Below are positions 55,830 through 64,000 of a stretch of DNA of 64,000 nt, piece by piece. This DNA is from Dichetophora obliterata (lineage: Eukaryota; Arthropoda; Insecta; Diptera; Sciomyzidae), in NCBI GenBank assembly GCA_963920525.1, contig OY986439.1, forward strand, positions 22,100,819-22,164,818. Reading direction: 5' to 3'. Numbering within the stretch: position 1 is the first letter of the stretch; each line of letters begins with the position of its first letter. The notes beneath the pieces were generated by a model. That model had not been told where the DNA came from. It did not search any database and was given only the letters and a program-made list of their open reading frames with translations. The translations under genes and the position numbers were made by a program.

Positions 55830-57480
55830 ATGCTTTCGAGCAGTGACAAGAAAGTAACTATTCGCGAAACAGTAGTATTGGACGACAGCTCCCCAGTAAA
55901 TTCGGAAAACGAAATGGAACTTTCGAATCAGCAAGATATCCATTTAAGCGATTCAGAACAACTTCCCCTTCCCAATACACAAGCAGTGGAGGAAGTTATA
56001 GTGAAGGAGAAACGGAAAAAAAGGAAGATGGAAAATATTGTAGAATCATCCAAGAAGAAGAAAATAAATGTGGACGCGGAACTGATGAAGGCAAGTACCA
56101 TGGAGAACACAGATTTGATATCTCTTCTATCTTTAATAACAGTTATGTGGACGAAGGAACTTCTTTTTCACATAACTTTGACATTAGAGATTTTGATCTC
56201 TCTCTCCTTGAAGGAGAAACAATACGAGGCGAAGAGGCATCTACATATATTGATGGACTCCCTCCAACATGTCCAGAAGACATTGATTGCCCAAAAACAA
56301 GAATTAGGCAAGTGTTCATTGAGGAATTTAGCAACCATCCATTCATGCAGATGCGCCTTTACCAAATTCATCCAAGAATTTATCGATAGAAGATTCGCTA
56401 GACGAGTTATTCCAAGTTGGAAATTCACGCTCCAGCACTGGATTAATCTCTCAATCTATTTGCAGAAAGATTCCCGGAAGTACTTGTACTATAACATCAC
56501 CGGGAGAACGTGGTTTCCAAGTTGTGAAACTAGATGTGTACGATTTTTCAAAAATCTGCAGGAAGCCGAAAACGGATTGGTGGAAGGAAGCAAATTTTCG
56601 TTCCACATTCATAACCCAATCTCCTTTGGATCCCAATCATTAGCTAATAATGAAATTATTAGTATCTGCAACGAATCAGATCAGCAAACTTCCCGGTGCA
56701 AAAAAAGAGGAAAGGGAGACAAAATAATAGATTTCTTCAAAGAACATCCAACAGCACCAATTTCGCATGTGCTTAATACATCATTGTGGTTATCGTCAGA
56801 ATTTCGTTTTTACGATATTAATTCAACTTTAATTAAAAATTGTTTAAGAATAATAAATAATTATATAAATAATCTTACTTTTCAAGAAATCTATTTGTAT
56901 TTAAAATCAATAGAACCTCAAAATTTTATACTTAATGCTCCTGTTGGAAATTTATATAATTATTACTATCCTATTAATGAATCAATTCAAATTTTAGAAG
57001 ATATATTACAATTTCAATTTAATAATGATTATAATCAAATTTGTAATTTTTTAACAGATTTATATCATATTCTTGATAAGTTAACTCCAAAAAAAATACT
57101 ATTTTTATATTATCTCCACCCAATGCTGGTAAAAATTTTTTTTTGATACATTTATTCATTTTTGTTTAAATTTTGGTCAAGTGGGTAACTTTAATAGATA
57201 TTGTTCATTTCCTTTAATGGAGTGTGTAGAATCATCTGCAACGGAAACTTTAAAAATGTTATTTGGAGGAGACACAGTAACTGCTAAAGTTAAATATTCA
57301 AGTGATGCAGTAATAATGAGGACACCATTAATAATATTATCAAATAACGATGTATTCCCAAATGATCGTGCTTTCAGATCAAGAATGTTTACTTACAAAT
57401 GGAGGCCTTATAAAAAACTTAAAATATATATAAAAAAAACCACATCCAATGTCAAGTTATTACTTATTACAAAAATATAA
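55830..57480 (+). pseudogene. Densovirus NS (NS1-type replication protein) pseudogene
   Basis: The main frame 55830-57146 (438 codons) starts with an acidic region followed by a basic cluster (KEKRKKRKMENIVESSKKKK, residues about 60-79). From about 56690 it resembles densovirus NS1 between the nickase and helicase domains (KRGKGDKIIDFFKEHPTAPI). The Walker A motif of the SF3 helicase (PPNAGK) lies in a different frame at 57115-57132, and the C-terminal part with motif C (TPLIILSNND) lies in a third frame at 57131-57480. The segment that should carry Walker B is missing between MECVE and SSATETL. An HUH nickase motif was not found. Over 56100-56640 the other forward frames are also open and protein-like, suggesting more shifts. 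Expression as NS1 is not possible. Confidence 0.85.
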
Positions 57481-57496
57481 CATATTAAATAAAAAT

Positions 57497-58666
57497 TTAC
57501 AATTTTAATGTTTTCGTTTTATTTACAATAGTATATCCTTGTTCTTCTTCTTCATCATCAGAATTATTTAGGCTATGTGCTGAAATTTTACCATTGTCAT
57601 CATCTGTTACACCAAATAACGTTTGACCATCAGTATATGCTCTGTCATAATTTGCACAAAATGTTGCTTCCAATGGCCAACTAACGCTAGTTCCTTTACC
57701 GAAAGCCGATGTAATATTGCATTTGATTTCAATAGAACATTCAACCTTCCAATAACATGCGCTATTTAAATAACTAACTGATGATTCCGTTGGTTTTAAT
57801 TGAGGAGTTGCAATAATTCCGACATGAAGTTGTGGTTGTGTATTATATCCATAACCACCTCGAATAGGATGATATGTACCATAAGATTCTATTGTTCTAG
57901 CATATACATCATTGATATTATTTATTACTATTGGTGTTGTAGGAGTTTTTCCAAGTCCAATATCTCCAGATATAGGTTTATTAGCAGCTTTAAAAAATTG
58001 TAAAACATGACTCTGTGGTCTAGTTATTGTAGAGTGTACTTTATATTTCTGTCTAGTATGTGGAACAAAATGTTCTTTACCACGTTTTATGAAACCACTT
58101 TTTGGTTTATATTCATAATTTGCTATAGGAACGCCAATTGCTTGATTTATTAGGAATTGATGAACTTTCTCATCCATACGTACACTTCCTTTATTATGAA
58201 CAATATAATCGGGATATTTATTATCATCAGGACATTTTTCTCTATTCCATTCATGAATAAAATATTGTTCAATAGGTTGAGGAACACATAAAGCATAAGA
58301 TGGAATATGCTTGTAATATTTTTCATACATTTCTTTCACATTAATATTTTTAATACCAGTTCCTTTCATAGGATCTGTTCCAGCAGAAGTATATATTACA
58401 TTTTTGCCATAAAATTGTTTATTTAATCCTTCTGCAACTAATCCAATGGGTACATATTCCGAAGTTGCGGTTCCTGAAATTGATGCTCCAACATCGATTG
58501 CCGTTCTTGTTCCCAATGGAGTAATTTGACAAGAAACTTTTACTACTTCCGCCGTTGTTGGTAACATATCATATTCTGCTTCGCTTAGGTAAAATGGAAT
58601 AAAATCCACCGGAATTAAAGCTAATGATGTAGTAATTTGATCAATAGTTTCTGCAGATAGTTTCAA
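57497..58666 (-). CDS. Densovirus capsid protein (VP), open but N-terminally truncated
   Basis: Minus-strand open frame of 389 codons ending 17 bp from the end of the NS gene, in the tail-to-tail layout of ambisense densoviruses. The core is recognisable as a densovirus capsid jelly-roll protein (PLGTRTAIDVGASISGTATS, VPIGLVAEGLNKQFYG, then YYKHIPSYALCVPQPIEQYF). It ends in an acidic patch (DDEEEEQGY). The phospholipase A2 domain of the longest capsid form is absent. The first codon counted here is TTG; a stop lies nine codons further upstream and the first ATG is about 34 residues in. No internal stop in 1.17 kb contrasts with the broken NS gene. Whether it is transcribed is unknown. Confidence 0.88.
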   Translation of the reverse strand: MKLSAETIDQITTSLALIPVDFIPFYLSEAEYDMLPTTAEVVKVSCQITPLGTRTAIDVGASISGTATSEYVPIGLVAEGLNKQFYGKNVIYTSAGTDPMKGTGIKNINVKEMYEKYYKHIPSYALCVPQPIEQYFIHEWNREKCPDDNKYPDYIVHNKGSVRMDEKVHQFLINQAIGVPIANYEYKPKSGFIKRGKEHFVPHTRQKYKVHSTITRPQSHVLQFFKAANKPISGDIGLGKTPTTPIVINNINDVYARTIESYGTYHPIRGGYGYNTQPQLHVGIIATPQLKPTESSVSYLNSACYWKVECSIEIKCNITSAFGKGTSVSWPLEATFCANYDRAYTDGQTLFGVTDDDNGKISAHSLNNSDDEEEEQGYTIVNKTKTLKL

Positions 58667-58787
58667 TAGAATCAGCTGATTTTAAAAATACAATAATTTA
58701 TTGAAAGATTCGTTCACAATAAGCATTGTGTAAGTATTGTGTAGTTTGTAAAAATGTATCACAAATACACCACATCGTGAATACCCC

Positions 58788-59439
58788 TAATGTTTTAACT
58801 TGAAGCTCATGATATTCAAAATGTGCTCTACAATTTTTACAGTCTAAAATTTTAAGTATTTCAATAAAAACCACGACCCATAAAAAGGGACGTATAAAAG
58901 TAAAAACTTAAACTACACTAGAACAAGGTTGTGGGGGTATTTTAACTTCGGCCCAGTCGAAAATAATTCCTTACTACTTTGCACTTATTTTTTAGTCAAT
59001 TTTGTTGTACAGTGTAATCGTTAAATGCTATTCAAAATGAGCGCGATCAAGAGCTTTTAGCAAACTGCTTGGCATATATAATGGCATGAAATAAGTGTAT
59101 GGATAGAAAAACAAATTTCTAGATTAGACTTAATCTTTTTTCACCCGTGAAGCATACAATGAATGCTTGGTTATCTCTATTACCAAGCAGAATTTATTGA
59201 TTTTTTTTTTTATATATGTACATAGGTATAAAAGCTAAGTTCTCATATCAAATTATCATCATGACTTTCAATATTGTTTACCTATATACAATATATATAC
59301 ATGCACCATTATAACAACTTTTAGTTAATAGAAGGTATACATTATTATTTATAATAACTAACTACATAAATATTTTAATACTAGCTTACATAGTTGAATG
59401 TCAAGTTTATAGTTAAAAAACATTTTTCTCATTTTCCAG
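58788..59439 (+). other. End of the last Mgstl intron before exon 2
   Basis: 58788-58976 is the 3' end of the DINE-like element. 58977-59439 is AT-rich intron with a pyrimidine-rich tract before the acceptor (TTTTCTCATTTTCCAG at 59424-59439). No other feature. Confidence 0.6.
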
Positions 59440-59522
59440 ACCTTTGCCAATCCTGAAGATTTAGTGTTGGACAAGAAATCGAAGGTCAAGTTCGATGACC
59501 CAAATGTTGAACGTGTGCGCAG
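59440..59522 (+). CDS. Mgstl: Mgstl shared exon 2
   Basis: 83 nt between acceptor TTTTCCAG (ending 59439) and donor GTAATG (59523). Encodes TFANPEDLVLDKKSKVKFDD then PNVERVR, the loop after the first membrane span; the last Arg codon is split. VERVRRAHRND across the exon 2/3 junction is the conserved glutathione-binding/catalytic loop of MGST1-type MAPEG proteins (known family feature). The frame is in phase with both alternative first exons. Very little change from Drosophila Mgstl, consistent with strong constraint. Confidence 0.95.
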
Positions 59523-59588
59523 GTAATGAATATCTCCAATAACTTTGTCATCTTCACAAACTAAATTTTAATTTCTTATTATTACCAG

Positions 59589-59832
59589 AGCGCATCGCAA
59601 CGACTTGGAGAACATCGTGCCCTTCTTCGTCATTGGATCTCTGTACGTTCTGACCAATCCAGCTGCCTTCCTGGCTATTAACCTCTTCCGTGCTGTTGGT
59701 ATCGCCCGCATTGTGCATACCTTGGTTTATGCAGTCTTTGTTGTTCCACAGCCCGCTAGAGGTTTGGCTTTCTTTGTGGCTCTAGCCCCTACCGCCTACA
59801 TGGCCGTTAGAGTTATGCTCTATTGTCTTTAA
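59589..59832 (+). CDS. Mgstl: Mgstl shared exon 3 (C-terminal membrane spans)
   Basis: Acceptor TTACCAG ends at 59588; the intron from exon 2 is only 66 nt. The exon completes the split Arg and encodes 80 residues to TAA at 59830-59832: AHRNDLENIVPFFVIGSLYV, the FLAINLFRAVGIARIVHTLV core with its conserved FR..R motif, and a final span ending MAVRVMLYCL. It supplies spans 2-4 of the four-helix MAPEG fold. GC content is visibly higher than in the flanking introns. The frame is intact. Confidence 0.95.
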
Positions 59833-59924
59833 TATTTATATGTATTCTTGAACATTCTCTTGAATAAGATAAAAAATAATTTTTAGAAGTATGGTTTTGT
59901 GTGAATTGAAGTGTTTTACAATAG

Positions 59925-59930
59925 AATAAA
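59925..59930 (+). terminator. Mgstl polyadenylation signal
   Basis: AATAAA 93 bp after the stop codon, in an AT-rich 3' UTR, followed by a second overlapping AATAAA-like hexamer. Nearest consensus signal downstream of the gene. Confidence 0.6.
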
Positions 59931-59944
59931 ATAAATTGTTATAG

Positions 59945-61239
59945 GTTTAAAGAGCACTTTTATAAAATCAGTAAAGGCAATATGTTTCATTTTATTTATC
60001 TTCACCAAACTAATAGGTATATTATTCAAAGTGAATTTAGATCAATGTATGACAGGGAAGATAATTCCATTTTTCGGTTTGGTACTTAGAGGATTTAAAA
60101 AAGTTCTAAAAGTACTGAATTAAGAAATAAAATAAAAATTTGAAGTTATATTCATATAAAATTCATATTCATAATGAAATATATTTTTATTAGTTCAACA
60201 TAAAAACAAAAATAAAACAAACATAAAAAAGTTTCAAGTTTCTCAATTAAAATTTAAAACTTACGAAATTTCTATAAAAAACATAAAGTCATTTCTTAAT
60301 AACATTTGAATATATTGTATTTCATGCAAGGAACTTTGAATTAGTAACGTAATTAGTTGATTATATATAAATTTAAGTTTATATCAGGTATGAATTTTGT
60401 TCAATCTAATAATTCTTCAATGTCAATAGCTGTATTCCTTTCGGCTTAATATAATCGCGATAACAAATTTTCTCAAAGGAACGGCAAGAAAAACGACTCG
60501 TAGAGTGCACTATCGTTGCAGTCAAAATTAAATTCAAACAAGCAATCATGATACAATAACTATTAGGTGTCATGAGAACGTGTGTCGTTCAAAACTGTTG
60601 TGAACTGTTATGGTAACGGTACCTTAGTGAACGATGTTTTTCTCTGAATGTGTTTTACTCTAAACGTCAGAAAAATTATAAATTATGTAATTTAATTTTT
60701 TTCTCGTGAGAAAATAGGTAGCTGTCATGGGTACCTAATAGTCATTGTATCAAGCAAACAAATAATTCAAAAAATGAAATGACAGCTCAAAAAAATATAC
60801 AGGTGCGGCACCTGTGTTTCAAATTTGTTGAAGGCTATATCACAATTTTATATGGATAGCAAAAATAATCCTATTTGTTATAGGATTATTATTTTTGTTT
60901 TTGCTTTGCATGTAAAAAGAAATATTCTGGATTATTTCAAGCGCATGGAACGCAGCTAATGTTTTTGATTTATTTGTTTTTAATTTATAATTTTATTTTA
61001 TAAATTTTAATGTTATAGCAGCACGCTGCATTTGGTTTTTTTTTATTAGTCTTGAAAAGGTGCTTACTTGAAGCCTATTTTGAAATTTTGTTTCGATTAT
61101 TTACAATTTGATATGAAAAAATGCGTTTAAAGTTAGCTAAAAACTGAGGTATGGAAATTATTCATTTGATAATTTTTAACATATTACCAAACACAAGTTC
61201 ATAAATTTCATTTGTCATTCAAAACAAACGACCATAAAT
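59945..61239. other. No gene recognised downstream of Mgstl
   Basis: AT-rich. The only structure is a short hairpin at about 60858-60900 (AAAAATAATCCTAT...ATAGGATTATTATTTTT). Confidence 0.4.
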
Positions 61240-61400
61240 GTTAACAATCAAACTGCATGTGTAAATTGTGGTCGAATACCGAATCCCGAGCCTGTGCGGC
61301 CTATAACTCAATAGCTATTTAATTTATCACATTTGGGTTGCATGGGAGGTGCCACGCCCCTTGTCCAACGCCATACAATGTTATCAGTGAAACGGCACGT
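61240..61400 (-). mobile_element. Fragment of the Helitron tandem repeat family
   Basis: CAAACTGCATGTGTAAATTG, GGTCGAATACCGAAT, CTCAATAGCTATTTAATTTA and GCCACGCCCCTTGTCCAACG match one unit of the repeats at 51477-53543. Confidence 0.65.
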
Positions 61401-61594
61401 GTAAATTGCAGGGAACGAAAATAACGATTATTTTTTAAATTTTAAATCAAAAGTTCATGTATAAAAAGTTGTTGTATAATTCTTTTAAATATAGCAATGT
61501 GACGCTAGGGAGCTAGAGATTCCATTTTTTAAAATAATTTTTTGTCATGATTTTAAAGATTAAAAATCACCAATTATTTTTTATCGATATTCTT

Positions 61595-61970
61595 TCGAAA
61601 AGAAATAAAAGTTATTTCTTGGTCGTTATTTTCTTATCAGAAATAAAAGTTATTTTTTGACCGTTATTTTTTTCGATTAAAAATAAAAGTTATTTTTTGA
61701 CCGTTATTTTTCGATCAGAAATAAAAGTTATTTCTTGGTCGTTATTTTTTTATCAGAAATAAAAGTTTTTTTACCGTTATTTTTTTCGATCAGAAATAAA
61801 AGTTATTTCTTGGTCGTTATTTTTTCAGTCAGAAATAAAAGTTATTTCTTGGTCGTTATTTTTTTGATCAGAAATAAAAGTTATTTTTTGACCGTTATTT
61901 TTTCGATCAGAAATAAAAGTTATTTTTTGATAGATTTATTTCGAACAGAAGAAAAAAATTATTTTTACGT
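61595..61970. repeat. 39-bp minisatellite, about 9.5 copies
   Basis: Consensus unit contains GAAATAAAAGTTATTTCTTG and GTCGTTATTTTTTCGATCA; starts of units near 61600, 61638, 61678, 61718, 61757, 61794, 61832, 61871 and 61910. The open frame at 61735-62010 translates to RNKSYFLVVIFS repeats and is a product of the array. The unit is itself partly self-complementary. Confidence 0.9.
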
Positions 61971-63590
61971 TTATATATATTTAAATAATATCTGTCAAGA
62001 AACTAACTAATATCCATAAGAGAAAATTTGTTTAAATTTTATATTGTGGGAGTGCTGGGAGCTAATCTTAATTTTAATATTAAAAAAAGTGGCAAGAAAT
62101 ATTATGAATTTCACTTTAAGTTGGAAAATGGTGACAAAAGTTGAAAAATTTGAACGAATTTTTAAATTTTATAAGTATAATAAATATTCGATAATACCAA
62201 ATTTAATTAGATTTTTTCAGTTTTCTGTTTTTTTTGGTCCTGAATTGCAGTTTACATTTTTTTCTAGTTCAATAATAAAAAAAAACTTGAAGGAAAAAAT
62301 CTGTAACGTAACGTATATTATAGTTTGTACACAAAAAACTAAAAACCATTCTTCAACAAAACAATAATGAATATGCCAGTATTATAAGTCACAAGTAAAG
62401 GAAAACTTGATGCCTCCGGCAAAAAGCTTGAAAAGCTTGAAATTGAAGGCAAGCAAGCGCGTTGGAAGCTAATTACATCTGGGGGTGCAGTACAAATGGG
62501 GGTGCAAAAAACAAAATCACCAAAATTTCTTAAAAGAAACATGAATATCAATAAACAAATTTTTATTTTAGTTTCAAAATAAAAAAAAAATATAAAACTA
62601 AATAAAAAATATTAAAATTTCATTATTTTTAAAAATTTTTCCAATCACGGTTGCCACTTGCTTATTTTTTATTGTACCAAATTCTCCGAAAAAATGTAAC
62701 AAATAGGAAAAAATGTACCAATTTTTTTTTTAATATAATAATTTGATAACATTTATTATATCAATTCACTGGAGCATATTTGTTTACATACGAAACATAA
62801 CAAAAATACTAAGTTATGTTATACGCTATTAACAAAATAATAAATACATCAGAATAGTTCTTTTGCTGGCCAATTATAATTAATTTTTTACACACAATTT
62901 TTTAGAGAGCTTTATGTTGTTAAGTGTTTTATATTCCAATTTATTTCTAAGCTTAGTTTTAATCAGGCTAAAATAAAAAAAATATTGGTTCAGCAGCTGC
63001 TGAGCTGTGTGGAAGGCACATCAGACTATTTACAAAATTGACAAATTTCCCCCAATCCATTCTTCATGACCCAGATTTTTTTCTCAAAATACCCAAATTT
63101 TTTCCCAACGTCATTACAATTTTAAAAACTATTATTTGAAACCTGAACAAGATTCCTCTGAGTCACAATAACGTCAGGGTAGCATTCTATGAGATGATAT
63201 CTTAATATGAATTATTAAATTATGGCAATAAAGAATTTTTGTTTTCTGACAACTTGTGAAGATGTTATTATATTCAAATCATTTAGATCTTCTTTACCTA
63301 AAGCGAACTTGTCTTTAATTTGTTTTAGGATATCTTTGGTAACAAGAGAACAATTTTCTGATTTAGTGGAAGTTCTCACAAAAAATCCTCAAGCCTCAAA
63401 AAATGTCTCAAAAAATGTGATTTTTAATATAAATAATAAATATTCGATAATACCAAATTTAATTAGATTTTTTAGTTTTTCGTTTTTTTTGGTCCTGAAT
63501 TACAGTTTCCATTTTTTTCTAGTTCAATAATAAAAAAAAACTTATAAAAAGTTGTACTTGAATTCAGATTTGAAAATTTCGAATCTGAAG
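61971..63590. other. No gene recognised; contains a 125-bp direct repeat
   Basis: The block at about 62174-62300 (AATATTCGATAATACCAAAT ... TTTTTTCTAGTTCAATAATA) recurs at about 63430-63550 with few differences. Both probably come from one unclassified repeat of about 1.3 kb or from two insertions of it. Open frames here follow the repeat. Confidence 0.5.
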
Positions 63591-63594
63591 TCAG

Positions 63595-64000
63595 AATTTT
63601 AAAATTCGAGATGGTGGATACGGTTGCCACCTTAATTTTTTGTATTTTTATGAATTCGGGGCTTACAAAAAAATTATATACCAAAAATGGGTCGCTGAAT
63701 CCGAATCCGTTGTCATAATTTCAAAACATAAAATTTTATAATAATAGGGTTGCCACCTAATAATATGTATTTTCAAAAGTAAAAGCAACCCTATTATTTC
63801 AAAATTTTATAATTTTTAAATTCTGACCACGGATTCGGATTCAACGTTCCATTTGTGGTAGACAATTTTTTTTTGTCAGCCCCGAATTCATAAAAATACA
63901 AAAAATTAAGATGGCACCCCTATCCACCATCTTCAATTTTAAAATGCTGACTTCAGATTCAAATTAAGTGAGTCCCTAACACTGTTATGTTATGTTTAAA
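63595..64000. mobile_element. Inverted-repeat element, truncated by the window end
   Basis: 63600-63760 and 63770-63930 are imperfect inverted copies (ATGAATTCGGGGCTTACAAA against GCCCCGAATTCATAAAAAT; GTCGCTGAATCCGAATCCGT against CGGATTCGGATTCAACG). It shares blocks with 12010-12345 (AAGATGGCACCCCTATCCAC, CCTAACACTGTTATG). Non-coding. Confidence 0.55.

Larger units (their letters stand above)
55265..58787. mobile_element. TIR element carrying an endogenous densovirus genome fragment, 3523 bp
   Basis: Ends GGGGTATTCACGATGTGGTG on both sides (right end read inward); the TIR is 26 bp with one mismatch. The left ~226 bp, the block 55497-55595 and the right ~105 bp align with the virus-free relative at 17399-18152. 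Between 55593 and about 58680 it holds a palindrome, a TATA box, a broken NS gene and a capsid gene arranged head-on as in ambisense densoviruses. Flanks are TTAATA on the left and TAATGT on the right, so no clean 3-bp duplication can be scored. Inserted in the split DINE-like element in the last Mgstl intron. Confidence 0.85.
45413..58976 (+). mobile_element. Second DINE-like element, split over 13.5 kb by nested insertions
   Basis: The 5' part (45413-45503: TTTTTATACCTCTACGCG, ATATTAACTTTGTCACTG, GTATTCTTGGTAA) corresponds to the start of the copy at 37018. The middle resumes at about 48050 (CCGTCTGTCCGTTTGTCTCC, CACGCTTACTTCCCATACAA), then 53935-55264 (several CCATACAAAGTGACTATG units), and the 3' end is at 58788-58976 (GGGGGTATTTTAACTTCGGC...TTCCTTACT). 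The insertions between are Helitrons, MITEs and the densovirus-carrying unit. The reconstruction is by order and sequence match with the unsplit copy. Confidence 0.6.

Noticed and set aside
56143..56636. Minus-strand frames of 60-86 codons within the NS region
   Set aside because: Antisense to the NS pseudogene and without recognisable content.
55265..58787. The 26-bp ends as the densovirus's own inverted terminal repeats
   Set aside because: The same ends plus hundreds of subterminal bases occur in a virus-free element at 17399-18152, and a separate hairpin lies inside next to the NS promoter.
61735..62010. 91-codon frame with RNKSYFLVVIFS repeats
   Set aside because: Direct translation of the 39-bp minisatellite (a multiple of three), so it stays open for trivial reasons.

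Overview
Eukaryotic, strongly AT-rich, intron-containing DNA from an insect, almost certainly a brachyceran fly. The main host gene is a microsomal glutathione S-transferase-like gene (Mgstl, MAPEG family) whose exon layout matches Drosophila Mgstl. The repeats are also typical of flies: LOA- and RTE-clade non-LTR elements, mariner, IR/DR Tc1 elements, DINE-like elements and Helitrons. One tRNA-derived SINE resembles those I associate with tephritid fruit flies; that placement is inference.

Layout. 1-830: 3' end of a LOA-like retrotransposon. 2438-3043: last two exons of a small multi-pass membrane protein gene on the minus strand. 3.1-5.95 kb: a decayed Tc1 element split by an RTE retrotransposon that left a 13-bp target duplication. 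6-22 kb: mostly non-autonomous DNA transposons. These are PIF/Harbinger-like MITEs (3-bp TTA/TAA duplications) and hAT-like or foldback elements (8-bp duplications), several nested in one another. 23-32 kb: another nest holding a LOA element, a Helitron and hAT-like units between inverted arms of ~20-bp repeats.

32.5-59.8 kb: Mgstl on the plus strand. Two alternative first coding exons (32522-32656 and 44331-44459) each join in phase 0 to shared exons 2 and 3 (59440-59522, 59589-59832), giving predicted proteins of 153 and 151 residues. The introns carry a Tc1 element, a DINE-like element, a full-length mariner with one nonsense codon inside a 4.6-kb hAT-like element, and a second DINE-like element split to 13.5 kb by later insertions.

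The most unusual object is inside that second DINE-like element. At 55265-58787 lies a unit with 26-bp terminal inverted repeats that contains a truncated, ambisense densovirus (parvovirus) genome: a broken NS gene on the plus strand, a capsid gene on the minus strand that is still open for 389 codons, and a 27-bp-stem palindrome that looks like a viral terminal hairpin. A related unit at 17399-18152 has the same ends but no viral genes, so it acts as an empty site and puts the left viral junction at the hairpin.

59.8-64 kb: Mgstl 3' UTR, a Helitron-type repeat fragment, a ~39-bp minisatellite and a partial inverted repeat at the window end. No CRISPR array, rRNA gene or intact tRNA gene was found.
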